From contig DEHZ01000004.1 in assembly GCA_002352205.1 (NCBI GenBank), positions 84,802-148,801 of the forward strand: a stretch of DNA of 64,000 nt. The letters run 5' to 3'. Under the pieces are notes generated by a model, which saw only the letters and a list, made by a program, of their open reading frames with translations, did not search any database and had not been told where the DNA came from. The position numbers and the translations under genes were made by a program. Origin of the DNA: Flavobacterium sp. UBA2787. GTDB lineage: Bacteria; Bacteroidota; Bacteroidia; Flavobacteriales; Flavobacteriaceae. Of the stretch, positions 11,213 through 21,589 are shown in pieces; the first letter of the stretch is position 1; each line of letters starts with the position of its first letter.

Positions 11213-11245
11213 AAAAATGCCCGTCCTAAAACGAGCATTTTTATT
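11211..11245 (+). terminator. rho-independent terminator of the thiamine pyrophosphokinase gene
   Basis: AAATGCCCGT and ACGAGCATTT pair with one mismatch around CCTAAA, followed by T residues. MITE copy 2 begins right after it. Confidence 0.75.
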
Positions 11246-11252
11246 ATAATTA

Positions 11253-11443
11253 GCCCGTTGGGTGTAATTAAATTTTGAAATAATCTTGCCACGAATTCAC
11301 TAATTTTTTAGAATAATTATTCGATTTAATTCGAATTTTCATCAAAGATGAACAAATTATTGCGTTTGCTTATTTTAAAATTCGAGAATTCGTGGCAAAA
11401 ATATCCATACTACTATTGAATTAAATAATTACACCCAACGGGT
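11253..11443. mobile_element. MITE-like element, copy 2 (about 190 bp)
   Basis: The ends GCCCGTTGGGTGTAATTA and TAATTACACCCAACGGGT are inverted repeats with a difference only at the terminal base. TATAATTA flanks the element perfectly (11245-11252 and 11444-11451). The internal pair is TTGCCACGAATTC at 11286-11298 and GAATTCGTGGCAA at 11386-11398. Compared with copy 1, a G in the left arm and its partner C in the right arm are A and T there, so pairing is kept. The target duplications of the two copies differ, so these are independent insertions. Confidence 0.87.
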
Positions 11444-11465
11444 TATAATTAATTGTTTTTTTGAA

Positions 11466-12911
11466 TTATTTACATTCATTAAATTCTTTCACAATATTGA
11501 TTAAATTTTCTTGAATTTTTAAATCAAAAGCTCCGCTTAAAATCTCATCCGCTAAAACTTTACAAGCACTCAAATATTCTGCTAATTCTTTTGAAAGGTT
11601 TTTATTGTTTCGTTTATCAATCATTTGACCAACAGTTTGGCTTTTCAATTTTATCACAAAAACTTCCTCATCAACCGGGTCAATATAAACCGAATTTTCT
11701 TTTTCGGTAAACACTTCTTTATAAAAATAAGCATTGTTAAAGCCTAAAGACATTGCATTTGATAATTTTTTAGCTGCATCGCCTTTCACTTTCATTCCTT
11801 TGTAACCCGTTTGAGTACCATCGCTGTTTATTACATAAAAACTAACGTTGTCTTTTGCTGAAAGTGTAATAAAACGTTCTTTCCCTTTTTCATTCAAATA
11901 TTTTATACTTACATTTTTACCATAATTATCGATCGCATCAACCACTTCGGTATTGCCGGTTTGATGAACATCTAATTTTTCAAATTGAGCAGTTAAAGTT
12001 CCATCATATTTAACACCTTTTTCATCAATGGCATAACCACGAACATTGTACACATTTACACTTCTTTCTTTAGCTAATTTTACTTTTTCGTTCAATAAAT
12101 CTTGCTTGTATTGTTTCGCTTGACGACCTAAAGTGATGTCACGATAAACCAATTCACCCATTAATTCAACAAAAAAACTAGTGTTATCCGGTCCACTATA
12201 TCTTTTTTGTGCAGGATAAGTAAACTTACTGTCGTTAAACAACGTTACTTCCACATCATTATTCATATTTCCTGTAATTTTTGCAGAAGCCACCTTGATA
12301 TTATCCAAATCATACACATCGGCAAAATTATTGTTTCCAAAAGCGGTGTACGGACTTCCAATAACTTTTCCGACAATATTAGTTCCGGCTGTTCCGCCAA
12401 ACATCACTGTTCCATCTGTTTTTACAAATGGGCGATATTTAGCAATTTTTGTTTCTTTTTCTTTTTTAGAAGCAATTACATCAATTTTTGCTTGCAATGA
12501 TTTGTCGCCAATACTTTCTCTTTCGGTGGCAAAAAAAGCATCAATTTTTGCTTGATTAAAACCATTTGCATCAAACAATTCATATTTTGCAGATAACAAA
12601 TGCATAATAACTCGTGAAGAATTAAACGAAGTAATCAGAACTTCATACGGAATTTCAGTTTTCTTCGTTCCATCTGAATTGGTAACCACTAACCATTGAT
12701 TGATAATGGTCTGACCTTCCATTAATGTTTTGTATTCTGTAGTAAATTGCTTTACATTATTCAAATCAAAAAAGATACATTGGTCACGTACTTTGTCATT
12801 GAAAATGGCGATTTCTTTTTCATCAATTAAAATTCTGTCTTTTTTGGTTTTAATCTTTTGAGCAAAAGAAAAAATTGGGATGAGTAGAAATAAGTAAAAA
12901 ATTGTTTTCAT
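11466..12911 (-). CDS. hypothetical exported protein
   Basis: A 481-residue protein with an N-terminal signal peptide (MKTIFYLFLLIPIFSFA, cleavage after FSFAQ) and no other membrane segment. I do not recognise a domain. The middle contains short beta-type repeats of the form F.DSKFTYPAQKR and YDGTLTAQFE that look like a stress- or adhesion-type beta structure. A segment TDGTVMFGGTAGTNI lies near residue 170. There are no T9SS signal or catalytic motifs. It has a -7 box at 12929-12936 and is divergent from rlmF. It probably acts in the periplasm or outer envelope. Confidence 0.8.
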   Translation of the reverse strand: MKTIFYLFLLIPIFSFAQKIKTKKDRILIDEKEIAIFNDKVRDQCIFFDLNNVKQFTTEYKTLMEGQTIINQWLVVTNSDGTKKTEIPYEVLITSFNSSRVIMHLLSAKYELFDANGFNQAKIDAFFATERESIGDKSLQAKIDVIASKKEKETKIAKYRPFVKTDGTVMFGGTAGTNIVGKVIGSPYTAFGNNNFADVYDLDNIKVASAKITGNMNNDVEVTLFNDSKFTYPAQKRYSGPDNTSFFVELMGELVYRDITLGRQAKQYKQDLLNEKVKLAKERSVNVYNVRGYAIDEKGVKYDGTLTAQFEKLDVHQTGNTEVVDAIDNYGKNVSIKYLNEKGKERFITLSAKDNVSFYVINSDGTQTGYKGMKVKGDAAKKLSNAMSLGFNNAYFYKEVFTEKENSVYIDPVDEEVFVIKLKSQTVGQMIDKRNNKNLSKELAEYLSACKVLADEILSGAFDLKIQENLINIVKEFNECK

Positions 12912-12928
12912 ATTATTTTTTTAGAGTG

Positions 12929-12936
12929 CAAATATA
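12929..12936 (-). promoter_or_regulatory. -7 element of the exported-protein gene
   Basis: On the minus strand this reads TATATTTG, matching TAnnTTTG, 18 nt before the start codon. No TTG is seen at the usual -33 distance. Confidence 0.4.
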
Positions 12937-13070
12937 CAATTCTAAAACAGAACTACTTTGAAAACAAATCATTTTCGCCTTATTTTCAGTCAGTTATTCA
13001 TAAAATAATTGCATTTAATCTTTCAATTATCAAAAACTGATAGAAATGCAACAATATCATTTTAAAAAAG

Positions 13071-13078
13071 TAAATTTG
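13071..13078 (+). promoter_or_regulatory. -7 element of rlmF
   Basis: TAAATTTG matches the consensus; transcription would start near 13085. This leaves a leader of about 23 nt and supports the TTG start at 13108. Confidence 0.45.
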
Positions 13079-13107
13079 TGTAAATTGAATCATCGAAACC
13101 ATTTACC

Positions 13108-14061
13108 TTGAAAAATAATACCACCCCAGAAAAATCATCGTTACACCCTCGAAATAAACACCGTTCGCGTTATGATTTTGAAGTTTTATTACTTAAAACT
13201 CCTGAATTAAAATCGTTTATTTATACTAACGAACATGAAATTGAAACTATCGATTTCAGTAATCCGTTAGCGGTTAAAACACTAAACAAAGCCTTACTTA
13301 AATCCTATTACGGAATTTTAGATTGGGATTTACCCGAAGATTATCTTTGTCCACCCATTCCCGGAAGAGCTGATTACATTCATCATATTGCTGATTTGTT
13401 GGCCGAAGTAAATCAGAACATCATTCCAACCGGAAATAACATTATGGGTTTGGATATTGGTGTAGGAGCCAATTGCATCTACCCCATTTTAGGAAATGCC
13501 GAGTATGACTGGAGTTTCGTTGCCACCGATATCGATGCCAATGCTCTTGAAAATTGTGTGTCGATTATTGAAAAAAATCCGCATTTAAACGAAGTAATTA
13601 GCTTACAGCAACAAGTCAATTCGCGTTATATTTTTAAAGATATTATTCAACCCGAAGATAAATTTGCGTTTACCATTTGCAATCCGCCTTTTCACGATTC
13701 CAAAGAAGAAGCCGCCAAAAGTGCTGCTCGAAAAGTTTCTAATTTAACCAATCAAAAAACAGTCAATCCGATACTAAATTTTGGCGGACAAAATAATGAA
13801 CTTTGGTGCGAAGGAGGCGAACTCGCTTTTATCACCCAAATGATTTACGAAAGTGTAAAATATCCCAAACAATGTTTTTGGTTTACAACTTTAGTTTCAA
13901 AAAAAGATCATTTAAAAAGTATCTATAAAACACTTAATAAAGTAGAAGCTTCTACTATCAGAACCATTGAAATGAATCAAGGTCAAAAAATCAGTCGCTT
14001 AGTTGCTTGGACGTTTTTAAGCGAAAATCAACAGAAAGAGTGGAAGTTTACATCCGAATAA
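13108..14061 (+). CDS. rlmF: 23S rRNA (adenine(1618)-N6)-methyltransferase
   Basis: A 317-residue SAM-dependent methyltransferase that modifies A1618 of 23S rRNA. The opening LHPRNKHRSRYDFEVLL is the family hallmark. It is followed by PPIPGRADYIHH, the SAM-binding GLDIGVGANCIYPI (about residues 113-126), and the catalytic NPPFHDS motif (about 191-197) of N6-adenine methylases. The start is TTG at 13108: a stop codon (13081-13083) closes the frame upstream and there is no ATG before the conserved N-terminus. It is divergent from the exported-protein gene and followed by uvrB on the same strand with its own -7 box. Confidence 0.95.
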   Translation: MKNNTTPEKSSLHPRNKHRSRYDFEVLLLKTPELKSFIYTNEHEIETIDFSNPLAVKTLNKALLKSYYGILDWDLPEDYLCPPIPGRADYIHHIADLLAEVNQNIIPTGNNIMGLDIGVGANCIYPILGNAEYDWSFVATDIDANALENCVSIIEKNPHLNEVISLQQQVNSRYIFKDIIQPEDKFAFTICNPPFHDSKEEAAKSAARKVSNLTNQKTVNPILNFGGQNNELWCEGGELAFITQMIYESVKYPKQCFWFTTLVSKKDHLKSIYKTLNKVEASTIRTIEMNQGQKISRLVAWTFLSENQQKEWKFTSE

Positions 14062-14079
14062 AACAAAACGTTTTTTTCG

Positions 14080-14087
14080 TAACTTTG
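14080..14087 (+). promoter_or_regulatory. -7 element upstream of uvrB
   Basis: TAACTTTG matches the consensus, 75 nt before the uvrB start. The leader carries CTCAG repeats (14121-14155). No clear -33 TTG was found. Confidence 0.4.
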
Positions 14088-14120
14088 TAAAAAGCATTGA
14101 ATTAAACTCTCTCTTTAAAA

Positions 14121-14157
14121 CCTCAGCAACTCAGTAACTCAGCTCCTCAGCCCCTCA
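14121..14157 (+). repeat. short CTCAG tandem repeat in the uvrB leader
   Basis: CTCAGCAA, CTCAGTAA, CTCAGCTC and CTCAGCCC follow one another with an 8-nt period and a final CTCA, ending 4 nt before the uvrB ATG. It could be a decayed intergenic repeat or affect translation; nothing in the sequence decides. Confidence 0.6.
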
Positions 14158-14161
14158 AAAA

Positions 14162-16150
<1,989 letters not shown>

Positions 16151-16300
16151 TTTTTCAGAAGCTATTCCCGCTTTTCGCTACAAGCTTGTTTGCAAAAACT
16201 GTTTTTTCTAAGCCGCCCCAAGAGCTTCCGTTGGTCGCTTTGGGTCAGCAAGAAAAAATCAGCTTTTGCTGCACAAGTCTTTCCGCTGCAATCGGGGCTA
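16151..16300 (+). repeat. structured interspersed repeat, part A, copy 1
   Basis: This 150-bp block shares its ends and layout with 28985-29133: TTTTCAGAAGCTA and TCCCGCTTT at the left, TCTAAG in the middle, CAAGAAAAAA, and CAATCGGGGCTA at the right. A central hairpin has arms CCCAAGAGC (16217-16225) and GCTTTGGG (16237-16244). In the other copy the arms have a different sequence but still pair. It fills most of the 309-bp gap between uvrB and the Roco gene. It resembles the mosaic intergenic repeats common in Flavobacterium genomes; function unknown. Confidence 0.75.
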
Positions 16301-16459
16301 GGAAATTGTACTCATAAGGAATAATGTATTAATTTCTTTTGTATAATTGACAAATCAATAAAGTAGGATGATTATCATACAAATCCACCCATGTTTTGGT
16401 GCATTAATATTATTCAGTTATACTTATATATGAGTTGATAGTAATTTTTTGATCAGCAA

Positions 16460-19400
16460 CTAATTGTCCAAATATAATTCTAATTGTCTCTTAAATTGTA
16501 AATGTAAATTAGAATTTGAATCAAATACTGATTGAAAATGACCTAAGTTCTTTAATTTTTCTTTAAACTTCAATAAAGAATTAATTGAATCATGAATTTC
16601 ATTTGTATTTATGTTACCACTTTTAAAATATGTCCATATTTTTGGACTTCCTGAAAAAATAAACTTTTCATAAGCAGTATCAAACTCTTCTTCAGTAAAT
16701 TTACCAACTTTGGTAAAAAATAAACATAATGCAATATCACATTCCTTAAGCATCTTATTATATTCATCTTGTAATCGTGTTGTTGACATCTCATCTAAAA
16801 AATATTCCCATTGAATAATCTGAAAATATATTCCTTTTTTATGAAGGCGGTCATTTTCAATACTAATAAATTCTCTAAATGATTTTCTTTCCTCAGCAAG
16901 TTCAGAGGATGATGCTAAAAATAACTTAATAGTTTTCATTTCAATCTTACTATCTTTTTTTTCAATATCATCTTTTAATTTTTTTTCAGGATTTGGTAGA
17001 CCAATATTATAAAGAAGAGATTCTACTCTAAATGATTCTTCACTAATGTTACAAAATACTTTCGCATCTTTATTTTCCATAATTTTATCCAATAACATTT
17101 CATATGAAAAAGTTGTAGAATCTTTTTTTGATAAGCATTTTTGGCATGTACAAGGAATAATAATCCGAGGAACTACGCCTTTGTAGCCATCAGTAATATC
17201 TTTAACTGAATTCATAATAATCATCATTAATCCTCTTGCATCATCCCCTTTTGCTTTTACTGTAATTCGCCTTTTGTAAAAATCTTCAAATACTTGGCTT
17301 GAAGTACCATTATCATAAAAATTTACCCCGTTGTTCCAAACTTCATTATCGTCTAGTATAAACCTACTTAGTTCAGCACTAATTTGATTAACTAGCCCCT
17401 TAGGCATAAATTCGTAATGATATTCAATTCGAAGATAATTATCTAAATCATCTTTCCAGATATCTTTAATTTCCATCGAATGTAATCTCGTTGGCATTAT
17501 ATAGTTACTTTTATTATTCTTTTTAGGAAATGCTATCTTAAAAACCTCTAACATATCTTTCAATATTGTATGCTTATCTTCATATATCTTTGCTTTCCAA
17601 ACTAAATCAAAGTCTTCGGACAAAATTATACCCTTATTAGAATTTTTTTTGTAATCAATAATTTTATAAACTGCATCAACTGCCCACTTAGGATTTAAAA
17701 TTACCCAATCTTTAAGTTGGTTTTCTGTATGATACCAAAGTAAAATCCCAATTGAATGAAAAAACTTTATACAATCTTCAACATCTTCCCTTGATTTAAA
17801 ACTATCTGGATTCGACTTAACTATCTGTTCTTTAAGATCAATATATGATATGCAATTTCTACTTTTTAAATTATAAATCATTTCTCTAACAGGAACCCAT
17901 GATTTTGGTACATTTCTCCTGTAGTGAGGGAGAGCGACAATTTGATTAATAATAGACTTTTTTATTTGTGAAAGTCCTTTATTGCTTTTAGGAAGGTTTA
18001 TTTCATGATAATATTGCGATGAATCTTTTATTATGTTAAAATTTTCATTTGCAACATACTCACCTATATCATTCCAATTTGCTGTATTTCCATCATGACA
18101 AGTTTGCCCCAAGATTATTGGGCTTTTACCTCCAAATTGATAAATTGTAGGAATCCAGTAATCAAAATGATGAGTATTTTGACGAGATGAAGCTAATAAA
18201 ACAAATACTGAATTTTCAGTAATAAAAAATCTATGCACAGGATAATAAACATCTTGACCTCCAAAATCCCATATATGTGCCATATGCTTCTTGTTTTTTT
18301 GGATTTTAAAAACCCAATCGACTATTGAAATTCCTCTAGTTCTATTTTTCTCTTCAGGAAATGGTGCTTTTGAATCCAATAATCTTCTAACAAGCGATGT
18401 CTTTCCGGCACTCCCCTCACCAACTAAAGTTAACTTAGCCTCGTAAATTGTATCTTCACCTTCTTGCACAATTTTTTCAAAAAATCTAATTATTGCCTGA
18501 TTTCCTTGCTTTATGGTTTGTTGAGGAGGATATTCTAATGGATTATTTTCAATTATTAAACCACTAGATCTAGGCATAAAAGTCAAATTTATTTGAATCC
18601 CTTTTTCTATTATTGGTAATATTGCTCTTATATCTTTTATTTTATTACTACTAAGATTCAATATTACAATTTCGTCCTTATTACCTAAAGGAGAAATATC
18701 CGTAATTAAATTATTTTGCAAGAATAATTCTCGCAATCCAAATAAGTTTTTCAAAGGGGAAATATCTGTTATAAGATTGAAACTAAGATTTAATGTTTCT
18801 AAAGCTTTTAAATCTGTTAGAAAACTTAAATCATTTATGCCATTTGATACTAAGGATAAATTAGTTAATTTAGTAAGTTGACTAATTGGCCAATATGTTC
18901 TTATATTACATTCACCCAAATCTAATGTCGATAAGTTTTTAATATTTCCGAGTGCTTGAATATTAACATTCGGATTATTACGCATAGATAAAGAAGTTAA
19001 ATTACTAAATCCTGCGAGAGGTGAAATATCTTCGATTTGGTTTTCACTAATATACAGCATTTTAATTTTTTTCAATCTTTTTAAAGCCGCCAAACTTTTA
19101 ATTTTATTACCATCCAAATCCAAAAAGGATAAATTTTCTAAATTAGAAAGTGAACTAATATCTTCAATATTATTATCCCATAATGTCAAATGATTAAGAT
19201 TTTTTAATTTTGATAATGGAGATAAATCACTTATCTTGTTACTCCATAGGTTAAGTTTAATTAAGTTATGGAATTTTGAAAGTATAGAAATATCCGATAA
19301 ATTATTATGCCTTACTTCCAATATTTCTAATGACGTGAAAGACTCTAAAAAATCTATATTTGAAATGTCATTTTCCTCTAGATAGAGTTCTGATAGCTGA

Positions 19401-19636
19401 CTTAATTCTGAATATTTCAAATTTTCAATTGATCCATTCATTACCAATATTTTAAGATCAGGAAAATAATCGATAAAGTCAATTTGAGAATTGATAATAT
19501 TTAATCCAATTATTTTACCTTCTTTAAGTAAGTATGTACTAGTTTCATTGTAATTTAACAATAATTCTTTTTTATTAACTTCTTTAAATTCAGTATTGAG
19601 TTTGCTTTCAATAAAGAGAATGTTTTTTGGTTTCAT
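16460..19636 (-). CDS. Roco-type protein: LRR-Roc GTPase-COR with C-terminal effector-like domain
   Basis: A 1058-residue cytosolic protein with no signal peptide. Residues about 45-350 hold roughly thirteen 22-residue SDS22/internalin-type leucine-rich repeats (pattern L..L.L..N.I.DISPL). A Roc GTPase follows (about 395-560), with P-loop GEGSAGKTS near 405-412 and the switch motif WDFGGQ; the G4 site is degenerate (GQTCHD). A COR region (about 570-800) contains WVPVREMIYNL and WVILNPKWAVDAVYKII. The last 150 residues (TIKLFLASSSELAEERKSF, IIQWEYFLDEMS, ECDIALCLFF) resemble the DUF4062/TIR-fold-like domains carried by bacterial NLR-like proteins; that call is by eye. The gene is more AT-rich than uvrB, is alone on its strand, and is bracketed by repeat parts A and B. 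Defence or signalling roles are inferred. Confidence 0.9.
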   Translation of the reverse strand: MKPKNILFIESKLNTEFKEVNKKELLLNYNETSTYLLKEGKIIGLNIINSQIDFIDYFPDLKILVMNGSIENLKYSELSQLSELYLEENDISNIDFLESFTSLEILEVRHNNLSDISILSKFHNLIKLNLWSNKISDLSPLSKLKNLNHLTLWDNNIEDISSLSNLENLSFLDLDGNKIKSLAALKRLKKIKMLYISENQIEDISPLAGFSNLTSLSMRNNPNVNIQALGNIKNLSTLDLGECNIRTYWPISQLTKLTNLSLVSNGINDLSFLTDLKALETLNLSFNLITDISPLKNLFGLRELFLQNNLITDISPLGNKDEIVILNLSSNKIKDIRAILPIIEKGIQINLTFMPRSSGLIIENNPLEYPPQQTIKQGNQAIIRFFEKIVQEGEDTIYEAKLTLVGEGSAGKTSLVRRLLDSKAPFPEEKNRTRGISIVDWVFKIQKNKKHMAHIWDFGGQDVYYPVHRFFITENSVFVLLASSRQNTHHFDYWIPTIYQFGGKSPIILGQTCHDGNTANWNDIGEYVANENFNIIKDSSQYYHEINLPKSNKGLSQIKKSIINQIVALPHYRRNVPKSWVPVREMIYNLKSRNCISYIDLKEQIVKSNPDSFKSREDVEDCIKFFHSIGILLWYHTENQLKDWVILNPKWAVDAVYKIIDYKKNSNKGIILSEDFDLVWKAKIYEDKHTILKDMLEVFKIAFPKKNNKSNYIMPTRLHSMEIKDIWKDDLDNYLRIEYHYEFMPKGLVNQISAELSRFILDDNEVWNNGVNFYDNGTSSQVFEDFYKRRITVKAKGDDARGLMMIIMNSVKDITDGYKGVVPRIIIPCTCQKCLSKKDSTTFSYEMLLDKIMENKDAKVFCNISEESFRVESLLYNIGLPNPEKKLKDDIEKKDSKIEMKTIKLFLASSSELAEERKSFREFISIENDRLHKKGIYFQIIQWEYFLDEMSTTRLQDEYNKMLKECDIALCLFFTKVGKFTEEEFDTAYEKFIFSGSPKIWTYFKSGNINTNEIHDSINSLLKFKEKLKNLGHFQSVFDSNSNLHLQFKRQLELYLDN

Positions 19637-20057
19637 ACAATATAATGATTAATTATTATAAACTTAAAGTAAGTTAAACTCTAATTCTTTTAAATGAGGA
19701 TGTTAAAAAAAAACAAATATTGAAAAATTATATCAAATAATTATCATGTAATCAAATTATTCGGATAATAAATAAACTGTTGATAACAAATACTAAAACT
19801 CATAGCTAGTTTTATTAAGTAAGTTATTGATTTTTTTTTCCTAACCAACCTCCCTAATTTTTTTTTATAGCACGAAACTCTTTGGATAGTCTCCATACCT
19901 CGCACCGCTCCCGCACGAATCCCTTCGTGTGACATCTTAAATAAATCACTATATTTGAAATAATCATTTCAAACAAGCCTTCACATATAAAGCTAAATAT
20001 TGATTTATATTAGAAGTTTGTTTCATATATGAATGAGTTGATAACAAATCAAAAAAA
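19637..20057. other. 421-bp gap upstream of the Roco gene
   Basis: Very AT-rich, with the divergent 5' ends of two genes. It holds repeat part B at 19906-19935 and two GTTGATAACAAAT copies (19779-19791 and 20036-20048). A variant GTTGATAGTAAT lies just beyond the Roco stop codon (about 16434-16445). I found no convincing promoter for the Roco gene and no RNA gene. Confidence 0.6.
19906..19935 (+). repeat. repeat part B, copy 1 (hairpin)
   Basis: CGCTCCCGCACGAATCCCTT plus CGTGTGACAT agrees with 29229-29258 at 27 of 30 positions. CACGAA and TTCGTG pair around TCCC. Read on the minus strand it starts ATGTCACACGAAGGG, which creates a spurious small reading frame. Confidence 0.75.
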
Positions 20058-20819
20058 ATGAAACTCTACATCACATTATTCCTTTTATTCCTATCCACAA
20101 CACTTTTTGCTCAAGAGCAATTTTTTTTGGATAACAGAACCGCTTATTGCACCCTATTTTTAAAAGACGGAAAACTGATTGGAACCTGTGAAAAAAGTTT
20201 TTTTACCTCCTTCGAGATTAATTTGACGAATCAAGAATTGGATAGCGTTAGTTTGTTTAAACAGCTTCCGTTAAGTGGCATTGCTAATGTTACCTATGTA
20301 CCCAATTCGAAGGAAAATGTGGATTACAAACTAAAGGCAGAATACGATGTAACGACCCGAGCAGGATTTCCTCAAATTCTTATCAAAACAAGCGATGGAT
20401 GGTTTGCAATGGATAATCTTACAATATACAGCGATCGCATTACCTTTGAAATGGATAATGACCCTGATCCTCCTATCACAGCAACTGATTTAATGGTTAT
20501 CAATAAAACAATCACTTTACTTCAAAATGAAAAGCATTGGAACAGAAATGATGACAGAAGATGCAAAGATGATATTGAAAATAAAATCTACAGCCTTTTT
20601 TGTGCTTTATATTCCGCATCTGTTGAAGTGGAAGGAGCATACAACCACAGAAGTGCCATTATGCAACGCATCAGAAAAACAATTGTTGACATTTATCCCA
20701 ACAAAGAATTAGAACACCGCCTACAAAGTTTTAATAATTTACCCGAAACAGACCATACCGTTTTAATGGATTTACTGACTCGGGTAAAAAATCAAGTTAG
20801 TGAAAAGTTGAAAGAATAA
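20058..20819 (+). CDS. hypothetical exported protein
   Basis: A 253-residue protein with a signal peptide (MKLYITLFLLFLSTTLFAQ). The first half (about residues 20-140) looks beta-rich. The second half is helical, with the pattern NKTITLLQNEKHWNRND, IYSLFCALYSASV and FNNLPETDHTVLMDLL. This faintly recalls DUF6197-type repeats, in which small helical units end with a short N-D/NLP segment before V..LL. I give that low weight and assign no function. The gene is transcribed away from the Roco gene and is followed by an unrelated DinB-type gene after 114 nt. Confidence 0.75.
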   Translation: MKLYITLFLLFLSTTLFAQEQFFLDNRTAYCTLFLKDGKLIGTCEKSFFTSFEINLTNQELDSVSLFKQLPLSGIANVTYVPNSKENVDYKLKAEYDVTTRAGFPQILIKTSDGWFAMDNLTIYSDRITFEMDNDPDPPITATDLMVINKTITLLQNEKHWNRNDDRRCKDDIENKIYSLFCALYSASVEVEGAYNHRSAIMQRIRKTIVDIYPNKELEHRLQSFNNLPETDHTVLMDLLTRVKNQVSEKLKE

Positions 20820-20933
20820 TAGTGTACAAGCTCTGCATTCTATAATTTAGCAACAATAATCTTTTGTTATAGCAAAGCCATATAACTTTTCAAAAAACTT
20901 ATATGACTTATATGGTTTAAAATAAATTAAGAT

Positions 20934-21407
20934 ATGAAAACCCCTCACCAACTCGCCTCCCGTTTTCGTGAAGTCATTTTAAACGGCACTTGGGTGGCCA
21001 ACACCAACTTTAAAGCACAACTTTCCGGCACCGATTATAAAACGGTTACCACACCAATAAACGACCTCAACACCATTGCCGTGTTAGCACAACATATTCA
21101 TTATTACATCAACGGAATAAATCAAGTATTTACCGGTGGCACTCTGGATATTAAAGACAAATACAGTTTCGATTTTCCACCAATCACCTCACAAGAACAA
21201 TGGGAAAATTTTCTCAACACTTTTTGGAACGATTCAGAAACCTTTGCTAACCACGTTGAACAACTTTCCGAAGAACAACTCCAACACTATTTTACCGATG
21301 AAAAATACGGCACTTATTACCGCAACATCGACGGAATGATTGAACACAGTTATTATCATTTGGGACAAATTGTGTTAATCAAAAAGCTCATTTCAGCGAA
21401 AAAATAA
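20934..21407 (+). CDS. DinB-like (DUF1572-type) protein
   Basis: A 157-residue four-helix protein of the DinB/YfiT superfamily. The likely metal-binding histidines sit in QHIHYYINGI (about residues 44-53) and MIEHSYYHLGQIVLIKKLI (about 135-153), the usual spacing for this fold. Members are thiol-dependent transferases or of unknown substrate; no specific reaction can be named. The start ATG at 20934 has no evident promoter, and the gene is followed by the 182-bp regulatory region of the sensor kinase. A second, different DinB family protein is encoded at 37814-38329. Confidence 0.85.
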   Translation: MKTPHQLASRFREVILNGTWVANTNFKAQLSGTDYKTVTTPINDLNTIAVLAQHIHYYINGINQVFTGGTLDIKDKYSFDFPPITSQEQWENFLNTFWNDSETFANHVEQLSEEQLQHYFTDEKYGTYYRNIDGMIEHSYYHLGQIVLIKKLISAKK

Positions 21408-21502
21408 TTCATAAAAAATAAATCTATTTTAAAATCTACGAAACAGTTAGGTAAAATAAAGCATTGTTGGTGAGCAATTAAGCGAAAAGAACATGTGATT
21501 TT

Positions 21503-21522
21503 TGTAACAAAAAAATGTTACA
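21503..21522 (+). promoter_or_regulatory. TGTAAC-N8-GTTACA inverted repeat upstream of the sensor kinase
   Basis: TGTAAC (21503-21508) and GTTACA (21517-21522) are inverted with an 8-nt spacer. The same half-sites recur downstream of the kinase gene at 24514-24551. It may be an operator for the kinase's own AraC-type domain. Confidence 0.4.
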
Positions 21523-21544
21523 TATTTACGATATAGAGTGATTT

Positions 21545-21578
21545 TTATTAAGTAAAATTGTATAAATTTACTTAATAA
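21545..21578 (+). promoter_or_regulatory. 12-bp perfect inverted repeat before the sensor kinase start
   Basis: TTATTAAGTAAA (21545-21556) and TTTACTTAATAA (21567-21578) are perfectly inverted around 10 nt and end 11 nt before the ATG. It would form a hairpin in the mRNA near the start codon or serve as an operator. Confidence 0.55.
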
Positions 21579-21589
21579 TTCATCATTTT

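Noticed and set aside
19744-19935. Small minus-strand frame beginning MSHEGIRAGAVRG
   Set aside because: It is created by repeat part B; the related copy at 29007-29258 begins MPQEGIRAVA but then diverges completely. Both are repeat translations, not genes.
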